The position numbers and the translations under genes are program-made. A DNA stretch of 52,633 nt. Origin: an uncultured Verrucomicrobiae bacterium. Its GTDB lineage: Bacteria > Verrucomicrobiota > Verrucomicrobiia > Limisphaerales > AAA164-E04. The stretch is taken from the NCBI GenBank assembly GCA_943788245.1, contig CALSPN010000039.1, positions 1-52,633 of the forward strand, given 5' to 3'. Positions within the stretch are counted from its first letter, which is position 1. Every line of letters starts with the position of its first letter. Below the pieces are notes generated by a model, which saw nothing but the letters and a program-made list of their open reading frames with translations, ran no database searches and was not told where the DNA came from. Below are positions 36,057-45,932 of the stretch, one piece after another.

Positions 36057-39000
36057 TCATTTTGTTTTTGAGGTGCTTTTTTGTGCATGATTAATTTTGG
36101 TCCAGACACGCAGGGCCTCCGAAACACTCCATGCCTGTGCATCGCAACCACGCTGTTGGTGGGGAGCGTCACCATCCACGACCTCCGGTAAATGACCGGA
36201 GCATCCCTCAATCCAAAAATGAGACATGGAAGCCAGATAATCGAGAGCTGCATCTTTTGCCTTGGGATCAGTTTTCCAAGCCTCTGCCAAAGCTTCACAG
36301 AAGGTAGGGAAGGTCCATAGCCATGCAGTCCCATTATGATAGGCTGGTTTGCGGCGGGTGTCCTCCTCTCCTTCATAACGCCCCCAGTATGGGAAAGTGG
36401 GGTCGTTCAGAAGGTCTCCATTTTTACCATGGATGGGTAAATGTGGAATCACCGGAAGTGGCGCCAATGATCTCAAGGCCCCCGGAATGACGAGGCATTT
36501 CCGCGCTGCATTTACCGTTGAACGGGCTTTTTCGCCATCCATGCATCCCAGACTTACAGCCCACAGGCAATTGCTCCTCAATGCCTGATCGCGCAGCGCT
36601 TCCTTTGCGGGGGTGCCTTTTGATCCCAAGAGTACATCTGCAGGCCAACCTTTCTCTTCAATCCAGAACAAGTGATCAAAGGAGCGTTTCGCCAGCTTAA
36701 GCCAATCCTGCCATGTGCCTTTCAAAGGTTTCATATAGTGCGGTATGGATGCTTTCTCTTTTGCTGAATAAAGTGTGTTCAACAGCCGGAGCAATCGTAT
36801 CCACAAAGCCTGGATTTCAATGGGGTATCCCTCTCTCGGGGTGCCTGCAGGATAGTTGGTATCCATCCAGGTAAAATGACTCGGGCTCCACACCAGCCCA
36901 CTTTCCAGGTCCATATGTATGCCGTTGGGTGTGCCACTCAGTATGCCATTGGCAATACGGAAGAGTACCTCTTGAATCGTCTTGCCTGCGTCATCTACCT
37001 CCATTTGATAAAAAGAATCACCCTTGATTACTGCCGTTTCTTCGCTTAAAACGCCGTACCAAAGCGGGGCATCGGAAGTGTCGCGATTGCTGGCATTGGC
37101 TCCGTGAATAGTATTCGGAAGTGTACCGTGTGATTCAAATCGGCCGAATACTTTCAACAATTTGACGACCTCATCGATCATTCCGCCACTCAACATGCCG
37201 CGTGCCACGATCAACGAATCGCGTCCCCAGTCCAGAAACCATGGATACCCGGCGATCACGGTCCTGCCGTCATCCCGTTTCACCACAAAGGCATCAAGTG
37301 CCTTCAGTAGTTGACGTCCCCATCGATCATTGTCGTCCAAATTGGCCTTGGCCAAGAGTGTTTCATGATGCTGAAGGCGTGCGTCTTCAAAATGTGCAAT
37401 GGAATGCTGGTCCGGATTTTTCAGCTCGGCTGTGGCAACGAGATGGACCGTCTCACCGGTTCCCATGGGGATCTCAAACCATCCGGGGCTGAATGCGTCT
37501 CCATGTCCTGTTTGTCCCCGGCTTTGTTCAATGGGATGCGGGATTCCCTGAGCCCATTCTGGAGCCGAGTGATATTGTCCGTTTGTGGTCCAGACGCTGA
37601 GTTGTCTTTCTGGTGCGGGAGAAAAATGAAATCCTGCTGGTGAGTCGGTGTGGTGGACATGTTGATTGAAATGGTGTTCTGCGCTCTCGTTTCTCTGTGT
37701 TTCCCAGTGAAAATTCCGATCTTCAATATCAAAGCGCACTGTCAAGCGGACGGGATACTCCTCCGGGAGTTCTTCGCCGCTGGAGAAGCGATCCTTGGGC
37801 CGGATTAAACGAATGAGGGTCGTATTGGCATCCTTGAGCATGTCCATGACCAGTTCGATTTCGACTGACCGCCCATTGCCTGCTGGGGCGAAGAATCGCC
37901 ATCTCGCCGGTGCGCCGGCATCGAAACTCAGGAGCGCCATGCGATTCAATGGTGTGATAAATCCATTGGCATTTACCCAAATTCGAATGCGTTTGATCAA
38001 TACATGGCGGTCTACTGGCAATGTCGCATGAAGATTCGCTCCAAGAAGGCAGTCATATTTTGAATGAATTTCATCTATCCCAGCATGCACCCGTGCCATG
38101 GCACCACGTCCGTTGGTTAAAAGGGTCATCTGATCCTGACCTTTGGCCAGTGCGTGGACTGTGCGATGATCAAAAACAATCAGACGCTCTTTATGGGTGT
38201 GGATAGAGGTCCCGTAGGATTGTATTTCCAATTGAAGCTTACCTGCCTGCTCCGCCCAGTAAACTGCCACGTGATCATGTTTTCGCGGAACCGATTTGAG
38301 GTTCACTGATTGATTGCTGCAGTCATGGGTCAATCGGACACTGAAAGGGTGGGGCTCTCGGATGAGGATCCAGTGGTGTTTCGGCACGGGGGTCAAGCGA
38401 GCACGATCTTCAGTGGACCATTCAATCACATTCAAATACGCAGATGGATCCTTTGCCCTTGAATTGGAATCAGTGGCAGATTCATCCAAGCCTGATCTCA
38501 ACCTCGATATAGATGCCAGCCATTGAGTGAGTGATTCCTCAACGCTTCTGGCTAAATCCTGCCATGGAGTGAATGGGATTTTTTCGATAGGCAGGATCTG
38601 ACCAAGGCATTGCAGCGCCATGGCAGATTGACTCCGCTTTGTGCGATATTCATGGCCGGATTCCGGTTGAACGCCCTCTTCGTATGAAAGGCATAATACG
38701 GTACAGGCAGGTAAAGTCAGGGCCCAGGTTTCAGGGGTGATATCCCATTCCACAAGATCTTCCTGTCCCAGCAGGTCAATCGATGGTGGATGCTTTGCGC
38801 TATGAAAGAGCGCAGGATCCAGTTTGGCTGTGATTTTCTGGGATTCATGGGTATTGACCAGAATCCACAATCTTCTGGAAGCATCTGAAGAGGTTCTTTC
38901 CATCAGGTAGATGGAGTCACTTCCTGCATCAAGCCCCTTCATGATTGCTCCGTCGAAGAAGCACGGGTGGGTAGTCAGTAACCGGTTTAGCCTGGCAAGC

Positions 39001-40436
39001 TCATGTACAATATTGTCTTTGGCTCCCCAATTCATTCCAGTGCATTCATGCACAATTATTTTTTCTGATGCCAACCATTCGACACCGCAAGTGAAAGCGA
39101 ATCCACCATTGACGCTTGTCAGAGCCGACAGGCGGTTGCGCAGCAGCGACCAGATGCGTCCTCTGTGTGCAAGACGATTATTGTCATGCGTTTCACTGTA
39201 ATGAACCAAGGTGCCCACACGTGGACTTTGCTTTATGCAATGATCCAGATAACGATGCAGAGAAGGTCCACTGAATTCCTGGAACAATTCCGAGTAAGCC
39301 CATTGCATGCCGCCATCTGTTAGAAGGTTTTCGGTTGCCTCCCAGGCTCCTCCGAGCCCTTCGAGGAGAAAGATCGTATTGGGATATTCTTCGCGGACGC
39401 GTGAAATGATGAATTGCCAGGCCTCAACTGGTACCATGTATCCCGCATCACAGCGAAACCCGTCAACGCCCCTTCGGCACCAGATGAGAAAGACATCCGC
39501 AAGGTATTTCCAAATATCAGGATTGGATTGATTGAGTTCTACCAAATCACCCCAGATATTTCCCCATGCACCCGGGCTGATAAATTGACCGGATGGCTCG
39601 CGTTCATACCAATCTGGGTGATTCTCATGAATATCGGCACCCCAGCCGGTGTGGTTTGCCACCAGATCAATGAACACGCGCGCACCCTTTGCATGCACGG
39701 CTTCGGTTAATTCTTGAAACTGATCAATTCCTGTTGATGATTGATCGAACTCCACTAATGCTGGATCCACAGCTATCAGGTTTTGAGCGGCATATGGGCT
39801 GCCAAATCGACCAAATCTGGCGTAGGTGGTAGGTGTGGGATTGATAGGGAGTAAGTGGATGATTTGACAACCCAGAGTATCGACAATATGCGGCAGTTCC
39901 TTGATGAGGTCGCGGATTTTACCTGATGGAGGAATGACAGAATAGCCCTTCTCATCCAGCGGTTGATGATGTGGGTTGGAGCGCTGGGAAATGGTATTGG
40001 ACAAGGATTTTGAATCACCAAACAGTCTGATCCAGGCACAATAGATTGTATTGGCACTGCGGGTGAAATTCGGATGCACGGAGACACCAGAATCTGAACC
40101 CCCTGGCCAAATTTGATGGTGATCCGAATTCAGAAGATAAGGTTTTGCCCGGAAATATCCCACCTGTGTCAATGGAAGCTGAATGCTCCAGCAATCCTCT
40201 TGCCACTCCATTGGAATATCCTGCCAGGAAAAAAGAGCCAATGCGTTCTTACCAGAGGTGCGCTGCATGATTTCTTTCTGCAAGACATCGGCTCTACCTA
40301 GATTAGTCCTGAGGAATGCGGTGTGCGTCTTGGGTCTGTGCTGAGAATCATTGGGCCTGATTTCAAAACGGGCCCAATCTCCAACATATGCCACCTGGCA
40401 ATCGCCCGCAGCAGGAGTCATGGAGGGGGAATTCAT
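36057..40436 (-). CDS. two-domain glycogen debranching-type enzyme (GH13 plus amylo-alpha-1,6-glucosidase domain)
   Basis: The 1459-residue product joins two enzyme types. Residues about 130-600 form a GH13 alpha-amylase-type barrel: VFIDLVANHTGW, nucleophile in GVDGFRCDAG (about Asp330), acid/base in FLLEGLGG (about Glu359), and YSETHDNNRLAHRG (about Asp418). Residues about 650-1040 look like beta-rich debranching-enzyme N-terminal modules. Residues about 1060-1450 match the amylo-alpha-1,6-glucosidase domain (VIAGYPWFLDWGRDSLI, WTWMDTNYPAG-like segment, YHNGTAWLWTFPTF). This is the domain order of the eukaryotic debrancher, which both moves maltosyl groups and cleaves the remaining alpha-1,6 glucose. 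No signal peptide is seen, so intracellular glycogen is the likely substrate. It sits directly upstream of prfC. Confidence 0.88.
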   Translation of the reverse strand: MNSPSMTPAAGDCQVAYVGDWARFEIRPNDSQHRPKTHTAFLRTNLGRADVLQKEIMQRTSGKNALALFSWQDIPMEWQEDCWSIQLPLTQVGYFRAKPYLLNSDHHQIWPGGSDSGVSVHPNFTRSANTIYCAWIRLFGDSKSLSNTISQRSNPHHQPLDEKGYSVIPPSGKIRDLIKELPHIVDTLGCQIIHLLPINPTPTTYARFGRFGSPYAAQNLIAVDPALVEFDQSSTGIDQFQELTEAVHAKGARVFIDLVANHTGWGADIHENHPDWYEREPSGQFISPGAWGNIWGDLVELNQSNPDIWKYLADVFLIWCRRGVDGFRCDAGYMVPVEAWQFIISRVREEYPNTIFLLEGLGGAWEATENLLTDGGMQWAYSELFQEFSGPSLHRYLDHCIKQSPRVGTLVHYSETHDNNRLAHRGRIWSLLRNRLSALTSVNGGFAFTCGVEWLASEKIIVHECTGMNWGAKDNIVHELARLNRLLTTHPCFFDGAIMKGLDAGSDSIYLMERTSSDASRRLWILVNTHESQKITAKLDPALFHSAKHPPSIDLLGQEDLVEWDITPETWALTLPACTVLCLSYEEGVQPESGHEYRTKRSQSAMALQCLGQILPIEKIPFTPWQDLARSVEESLTQWLASISRLRSGLDESATDSNSRAKDPSAYLNVIEWSTEDRARLTPVPKHHWILIREPHPFSVRLTHDCSNQSVNLKSVPRKHDHVAVYWAEQAGKLQLEIQSYGTSIHTHKERLIVFDHRTVHALAKGQDQMTLLTNGRGAMARVHAGIDEIHSKYDCLLGANLHATLPVDRHVLIKRIRIWVNANGFITPLNRMALLSFDAGAPARWRFFAPAGNGRSVEIELVMDMLKDANTTLIRLIRPKDRFSSGEELPEEYPVRLTVRFDIEDRNFHWETQRNESAEHHFNQHVHHTDSPAGFHFSPAPERQLSVWTTNGQYHSAPEWAQGIPHPIEQSRGQTGHGDAFSPGWFEIPMGTGETVHLVATAELKNPDQHSIAHFEDARLQHHETLLAKANLDDNDRWGRQLLKALDAFVVKRDDGRTVIAGYPWFLDWGRDSLIVARGMLSGGMIDEVVKLLKVFGRFESHGTLPNTIHGANASNRDTSDAPLWYGVLSEETAVIKGDSFYQMEVDDAGKTIQEVLFRIANGILSGTPNGIHMDLESGLVWSPSHFTWMDTNYPAGTPREGYPIEIQALWIRLLRLLNTLYSAKEKASIPHYMKPLKGTWQDWLKLAKRSFDHLFWIEEKGWPADVLLGSKGTPAKEALRDQALRSNCLWAVSLGCMDGEKARSTVNAARKCLVIPGALRSLAPLPVIPHLPIHGKNGDLLNDPTFPYWGRYEGEEDTRRKPAYHNGTAWLWTFPTFCEALAEAWKTDPKAKDAALDYLASMSHFWIEGCSGHLPEVVDGDAPHQQRGCDAQAWSVSEALRVWTKINHAQKSTSKTK

Positions 40437-40574
40437 GAATGAGATGTGTTAGTAATCAAGAGACGAACGCACTTATTTTTTAACCCGAGTCCTGCCATGG
40501 ACCTGGTTGAAAAGTTGCGAACCGTCGAAATATTATGGTGTTAAACAAGAGATGATGGCAGCAAGAGCAGTTCC

Positions 40575-41525
40575 TCAGCTGAGCAAAGGTTTGAGCGCGC
40601 CCACATGCATCGGAATGGCTTTCCAGGGATCCTCAGCAGCTTCATATTCCAGAACAACAAAACCCTGGTAATTGGCTCCGTGCAAGATGTGAGCCAATCG
40701 AGACAGATCTGATGGGCTCTTGGATTTGCCGCGAGGTGCGATCTCGACCTTCAACTGGACGTTGACGGCATAAGGGGCACACTTCGCAATATCGCCGTAG
40801 GGATCCTTCGTGTGAAAATTTCCTGTATCGAGATTGATACCTAGCCATGGGCTGTCGATGCTTTCCACGATCTCGATCAGAGGGTCTGCTTCTGCCACGA
40901 TACCACCATGGTTTTCAATGCCTAAAAAGACACCTCTCGTCGCCGCGTGATCACAGCAGCGCTTCAATCCTTCAATACAGCGGGCAACGGCTTCTTTCCA
41001 TGAACCCTGAGCAGGTGCATTGCCGGCAAACACGCGGACGTGCGGCGCACCCATGATGGCGGCCCGGTCGATCCACTTATTGACATGAGCAATCTGCTCA
41101 GTTCTGGCCGAACCAGGTAAATCGGTGAATTGATTGCCAACTGCCGTGCCACTGATTGCCACTCCCCGCATGAAAGCGTGCCTTTTAATTTTCAGGAGAT
41201 AGCCATCATCCAATTGTTCCGGAAAGTAATAACTTGTTAACTCTGCCCCCTCACAACCAAGATCGGCACAGTAGTCGATGAATTGAAACATATCAATTTG
41301 CTGTGATTCGGGGGCAGGGGTTTCGCGAGAGTGGCTTGCATCCCTGAAATAATCTCGTAACGAGTATGCGGCGAGGCCTAATTTAAGATTGGCTTTGCCT
41401 GGTCGGTTGAAGGGAGCAACAGCATTCAGATCAGTCGGTGAAATGAGTTTGCTGGCCATGACTGCCAAGCTTCCACTGGCAGCTCTACTCAGGAATGATC
41501 GTCGGTTCAAAATGCTTTTTTTCAT
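40575..41525 (-). CDS. Tat-exported sugar-phosphate isomerase/epimerase-like TIM barrel
   Basis: The 316-residue product begins MKKSILNRRSFLSRAASGSL, a twin-arginine signal (NRRSFL). The barrel shows LGLAAYSLRDYF, DLGCEGAELTSYYFPEQ, VFLGIENHGGI with a metal-binding Glu, and LGINLDTGNFH with the conserved Asp and His. The end is YQGFVVLEYEAAEDP. It resembles the other isomerase at 32354 but is clearly a different subfamily. An upstream extension to 41597 in the same frame lacks a signal and overlaps accA, so I choose 41525. It is 58 bases from the accA stop and may be cotranscribed. Confidence 0.85.
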   Translation of the reverse strand: MKKSILNRRSFLSRAASGSLAVMASKLISPTDLNAVAPFNRPGKANLKLGLAAYSLRDYFRDASHSRETPAPESQQIDMFQFIDYCADLGCEGAELTSYYFPEQLDDGYLLKIKRHAFMRGVAISGTAVGNQFTDLPGSARTEQIAHVNKWIDRAAIMGAPHVRVFAGNAPAQGSWKEAVARCIEGLKRCCDHAATRGVFLGIENHGGIVAEADPLIEIVESIDSPWLGINLDTGNFHTKDPYGDIAKCAPYAVNVQLKVEIAPRGKSKSPSDLSRLAHILHGANYQGFVVLEYEAAEDPWKAIPMHVGALKPLLS

Positions 41526-41583
41526 GGGGAAATGATGAATATGGAGTGTTTGGATTATCCCTGCTGTCGGGTTGGTGAACCCC

Positions 41584-42546
41584 TCAACCTTCAACAAATC
41601 TTCCGAAAGACCGGAATCTGGAGTAGCGATGTTTCAGGCGCTTTTGCTTGCTCATTCCAAGAAGCTCCTTGAGTGAGCCTTGAATGGAAGATCGCATGGA
41701 GTCCGAAACTATATTGATGTCATTTTGTGCTCCTCCAAGAGGTTCAGGAATAATATCATCCACCAATTTCAAGGATAGCAACTGATCAGCGGTGATCCGC
41801 AAGGATTCAGCAGCTTTTGGGATAGCTGAGCTGTTTTTCCAGAGAATGGCAGCGCATCCTTCTGGACTGATGACAGAATAATAGGCGTTTTCCAGAATCA
41901 TCACTTTATCGGCGACTCCAATACCCAAGGCTCCACCCGATCCTCCCTCACCAATGACCACTGCGACGACAGGGACTTCCAGTAGCATCATCTCGCGCAG
42001 ATTGACCGCAATGGCTTCGGCAATGTGGCGTTCTTCTGCTCCGATGCCCGGATATGCTCCGGCTGTATCTATGAAGGTGACGATGGGAAGTTTGAACTTG
42101 TCCGCCATTTTCATCAAGCGCAGTGCTTTGCGATAACCTTCAGGGTGAGCAGAACCAAAATTCCGCAGGATGTTTTCCTTTGTGTCACGGCCTTTCTGGG
42201 TTCCAACGACCATGATCTTCTGGTCCTCCAGGGTGGCAAATCCACCTACCATAGCTCGATCGTCAGCATAGAGCCTATCGCCGTGCAATTCAGAAAAATC
42301 GGTAAAAATCTGTTGTATGTAATCCAGCGTGTAGGGTCTTTTTGGATGCCGAGCCAATTGAACACGTTGATGCGCGTTCAAATTGGAAAAAATCTGCTGT
42401 CTCGTTTCTTGTATCTTCCTTTCAATCTGGGAGATTTCATCCTGAAAACTGATCGCAAGCCCACTGGACTCCTCGTGGCGTTTGAGTTCATCCAGCTTTC
42501 GCTGCAATTCCGCAACCGGTTTTTCAAATTCAAGATAATACTTCAT
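41584..42546 (-). CDS. accA: acetyl-CoA carboxylase carboxyltransferase subunit alpha
   Basis: The product has 320 residues, the normal AccA length. With AccD it transfers the carboxyl group from carboxybiotin to acetyl-CoA, making malonyl-CoA. The family start (YYLEFEKPVAELQRKLDELK) and coiled-coil-like N-terminus are present, as are ELHGDRLYADDRAMVGG, DTAGAYPGIGAEERHIAEAI and GEGGSGGALGIGVAD, the acyl-CoA site. The ATG at 42546 is chosen because the conserved start follows; upstream residues to 42588 are not conserved. A Tat-type isomerase gene lies downstream on the same strand. Confidence 0.96.
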   Translation of the reverse strand: MKYYLEFEKPVAELQRKLDELKRHEESSGLAISFQDEISQIERKIQETRQQIFSNLNAHQRVQLARHPKRPYTLDYIQQIFTDFSELHGDRLYADDRAMVGGFATLEDQKIMVVGTQKGRDTKENILRNFGSAHPEGYRKALRLMKMADKFKLPIVTFIDTAGAYPGIGAEERHIAEAIAVNLREMMLLEVPVVAVVIGEGGSGGALGIGVADKVMILENAYYSVISPEGCAAILWKNSSAIPKAAESLRITADQLLSLKLVDDIIPEPLGGAQNDINIVSDSMRSSIQGSLKELLGMSKQKRLKHRYSRFRSFGRFVEG

Positions 42547-42771
42547 CGACGGCCGATTTATACACATTTGAACGAAAAACGTAAGCAAAAATGCACGTTT
42601 GATTTGGACCTTTTATCGAGCCTGAGGACCCTTCGCTCCATATGCACAGTCAGTATCAAAGGACGACCTTTCATTAAAAAGGATGGTTCAGAGAATTTTT
42701 TGATCGGAGATTCGTTTCAACGGCCTGTATTGCATTGTTTTACAGGATCTGTCAGAAACTGGTTACATGAT

Positions 42772-43618
42772 TTATCTGGTTTTTAGCGTGGTCAAGAGAG
42801 GCGCACGGAGCTTTTTGTAAATCCATGCTTCCAGCGGCCTGAACCAAGGCATCAATCGACGCAACGGAGAGTAAATAAGTCTCAGCCGCACGACCGAAAA
42901 TAACATGGTCAACGAAGATCGAAACAGGGTTTGAGTGACCTTGGAGCCGAGCTTGTCGGTCCATTCAGTACCTACCTCAATGACTTCGAATCCTTCGCGT
43001 TTCAGGAGGTAAAGTAAGTTCACGTCGAATGCCAGGTCTGCAATCATCAAGCCATCGTGGATTTTGATGATGGGTTCCTTCTTGAAAACCTTTGCCGGGC
43101 ATTGAGTATCTTTGAATCCCAATCTGAACAGGCAGTGAACGATACGATGGAAGACTCTGCTGACGAAACGGCGAGTGAATGTTTGTGCCTGATGTAGTTT
43201 TGAATCAGGTAACCAGCGTGAGCCAATCACTCCATCGTTTTCGTAACATATTCGAAGCAATGTGAGCATTGCTTCCGGGGGGAGTAGCACCATCCGCATC
43301 GGTGTAGCCGATGATGTCGGTTTGAGGGGCTAGTTTGAGGCCTTCGATAAGAGCCCCTCCTTTTCCGATAGGTGCCTTGAACTCCATGGCCTCGATTTCC
43401 GAATATTGCTTCGCGCAGCTACGTACTACCTCCAAAGTGGCATCCTGACATCCGTTGAGAATCACCAGGATTTTGATGCCGCCTGAGAATTGACTGCGAA
43501 AGTATTCCGCATATTCTTTCAAGGTGCCTGCGATGCGTTCCTCCTCATTGTAAGCTGGTATGAGCAAGGTGAAATGCAATGAACTCTCCCTCATAGATGT
43601 CTTTTCCGTGTCTTCCAT
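42772..43618 (-). CDS. family 2 glycosyltransferase, dolichol-phosphate sugar synthase type (frameshifted)
   Basis: Two frames make one protein. The first (from 43618 to about 43280) has LLIPAYNEEERIAGTLKEY, ILVILNGCQDATLEV and IIGYTDADGATPP, the sugar-nucleotide and DxD-like metal site. The second (to 42772) continues EAMLTLLRICYENDGVIGSR, FKDTQCPAKVFKKEP and FDVNLLYLLKREGFEVIEVG, as in Alg5/DPM-type transferases. The break lies in a run of six G at 43277-43282; one base fewer restores PPEAM. The joined length is about 281 residues. Such enzymes load a polyprenyl phosphate with a sugar for envelope glycans. Start codons at 43678, 43618 and 43594 are possible; 43618 sits just behind the corrected dus end. 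It belongs to the lptG-dus operon. Confidence 0.82.
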
Positions 43619-43647
43619 GAATCTTTCTAGGTCTTCTAGGCAAGGGG

Positions 43648-44728
43648 CTAGCGATGGGCGCCTGCAAGTATATCGCAAGGTTTTACTGGAATGGAGTAAG
43701 GTTCAAGGGGCATTAATCTGGTGTGATCTAAGTGGTCGCGGCAAACAGAAAGGAATTCTTTTTTACTGCTGGTTCGACGAATCGCATTCAGGAATATCCC
43801 ATCAGCCTCAATGCCAAGCGCAATAAAATTCATATATTTTTTTAAACGCATGACGTGCGACTTTTCTTCATACGGGTCAATGATCAATGTTTCAAAAAGA
43901 TTTTCAATGTAGCCTTAGTACATCCCTTCCGGTTGGTAATTCAACTGCTTCTCCCTTCAGCATTGATCGTATTTGACAGAAAATCCAGGGGTTTCTGATG
44001 GCCCCTCGGCCTATCATCCAACCAGCGCTTTGAGTTGTGTTCAAAACCTCTGCAGCGTGTTCAGCCGAGTATACATTGCCATTTGCCAATAACGGAAAGG
44101 AAACTGTTTTAGCCGCTTTTTGAATCGCCTTGTAATCCACAGTAGAACGATACATTTGTTTGACGGTTCTGCCGTGAACCGTCAAGAGATCCAGATCATG
44201 CTGGGAAAAAATATCCAGCAGATCCTCATAGTTGTCTGTGTTTTCAAAACCCAGGCGCGTTTTGACTGAAAAAGGAATTTCAATAGCATCACGCAACGCC
44301 CCCAGAATCCGATGGGTTCTCAACGGATCTCTCAGTAATCCTCCACCCGCACATTTTTTGTAAACAATTGGAGCAGGACAACCGAGATTCAGGTCAATGC
44401 CAGCGACAGGATGTTGCTCCAATTCTTTCGCAGTTCGAATAAGGGCTGGAATGTCGTTGCCTATCATTTGAGCGATGACAGGTTTCCCCGTAGGATTCTG
44501 GTCGATCGATCTTAGTATGAATTTATTGAGTCTTGATGTGGAATGGACCCGGAAATACTCGGTGAAATAAAGGTCTGGACCGCCATATTCTTGCATGACC
44601 TGCCAAAATTCCAATGATGACACAGCTTGCATCGGAGCCAGGGCTGTCAATGGATCCTTTCCCGCAAGCATGCTTCGAAAGGAAGCGACTGGCCCCTTGC
44701 TGTTGATTGTTTTTTCTGCAGGTTCCAT
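43648..44728 (-). CDS. dus: tRNA-dihydrouridine synthase (C-terminus in a shifted frame)
   Basis: The main frame (44728 to 43904) has the FMN TIM-barrel of the family: ALAPMQAVSSLEF, AQMIGNDIPALIRTAKEL, DLNLGCPAPIVYKKCAGGG with the catalytic cysteine, and LLANGNVYSAEHAAEVL. It stops early at GRDVLRLH. One base fewer near 43915 continues the natural helical C-terminal domain (YIENLFETLIIDPYEEKSHV, MRLKKYMNFIALGIEADG) down to a stop at 43648. The complete protein is then about 359 residues, a normal size. It reduces uridines in the tRNA D loop. It begins 7 bases after the lptG stop and ends 29 bases before the glycosyltransferase start. Confidence 0.88.
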
Positions 44729-44735
44729 TCAGCTA

Positions 44736-45860
44736 TCAGCGAATACCACGAATAAACCAAATCGCGCCACCACCAAAAATGATATTGGGCAACCATGCAG
44801 CCAGCCACGGAGGGAATGTGCCTCGTGTTCCCAATGCCAAACCAAGACGCATCAGTATAAAGTAAGCGAAACAGAAGAAAATACTCATCGCAACACCCGC
44901 AAATACGTTGCGGCGACCGGAAGGTGCCCCAAACGGAATGGCGATAAGCACAACAATCAAGCAGGTCCACGGCCATGCGATTCGCCCGTGAAATTGGGTG
45001 TTGATTTTTGGTCTCATTTCGGGAGGTACATCAGGGTGCAATTGATAATAATGACGAATATCAGCCAAGGATAACTGGGCTTGTTTGGCCATTCTGGCAC
45101 TGCTTAATCGTGCGATTTTGAGTTCGCTTTGAAATTGTTGCGGAGTTTCTTTGAATTCGGGTTTCGGAAGGACTTTGAAATGACGGTTTTTGGCTGCTTT
45201 GACACCGCCCTCAAATTCAAAATAAATCTCATCCACATCGTAGAAAGTCCAGACTGAATCTTCCCACTTTGCCGATTTTGCCTCGATGCGGAATTCATTG
45301 GAGTCACCGTCCTCATAACTGACATATGGATGCAGCATTTCATGAGTTTCGGTATTATACCTTCCAATAATCCATTCTCTCTTATCACGCAAATTCTGAA
45401 AAAATGCTTGATCATGCCAAGCGTGATCAATGGGGTTTGAGGTACCCTCACGATACTGGTCCATAAGTCTGGACGATGCTTCAGCACTTCTTGCACCCCA
45501 CTTCTCGTTGATTACAAATAGGACCAAGCTGAGAATGATACCAGTTGTGAAATAAGGGGTGCAGAGCCGCCACCAGCTGACACCAGCCGCCCGCATGGCG
45601 ATTAATTCGTTATGCTTTGCCAAGTGCGTCAAAGTGTAAAGTAATGCCAGTAGTAAAGTAATGGGGAGGATCGTAGAAAGGAATTCAGGTATTTTAATCC
45701 AATAGTAAGTCAGGATATCTCCAAAACCCATGTTGGCATCTTGAAAGTCCTCTGCTGTAGCAAGCCAATCGAACGCAATCCAAAAGATGAGGAACCCCGT
45801 CAGGCAGTAGCTCAGCGGGATTAGCAATTCTTTCGTTAAATACCTGTCAAGGAGGCGCAT
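44736..45860 (-). CDS. lptG: LPS export ABC transporter permease (LptG/LptF, YjgP/YjgQ family)
   Basis: The product has 374 residues. Three hydrophobic segments near the start (about residues 13-35, 55-78, 100-118) and three near the end (about 300-370) flank a beta-rich periplasmic domain, which is the LptF/LptG layout. Family landmarks are MRLLDRYLTKELLIPL, AKHNELIAMRAAGVSWWRL and FGAPSGRRNVFAGVAMSI. With LptB and LptC it pulls lipopolysaccharide out of the inner membrane. A Gram-negative envelope with LPS is therefore implied. LptG and LptF are hard to tell apart from sequence alone. It heads an operon with dus and a glycosyltransferase. Confidence 0.92.
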   Translation of the reverse strand: MRLLDRYLTKELLIPLSYCLTGFLIFWIAFDWLATAEDFQDANMGFGDILTYYWIKIPEFLSTILPITLLLALLYTLTHLAKHNELIAMRAAGVSWWRLCTPYFTTGIILSLVLFVINEKWGARSAEASSRLMDQYREGTSNPIDHAWHDQAFFQNLRDKREWIIGRYNTETHEMLHPYVSYEDGDSNEFRIEAKSAKWEDSVWTFYDVDEIYFEFEGGVKAAKNRHFKVLPKPEFKETPQQFQSELKIARLSSARMAKQAQLSLADIRHYYQLHPDVPPEMRPKINTQFHGRIAWPWTCLIVVLIAIPFGAPSGRRNVFAGVAMSIFFCFAYFILMRLGLALGTRGTFPPWLAAWLPNIIFGGGAIWFIRGIR

Positions 45861-45932
45861 GGTTGATCTAGGCGGTTACAACGTTGTTGGTGAGTTCAAA
45901 TTATCAGGCAGTTCAAGGATTTGAAAGGTCAA

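Noticed and set aside
43560..43826. An 88-codon plus-strand open frame opposite dus and the glycosyltransferase
   Set aside because: It lies antisense to the corrected dus C-terminus and is a shadow.
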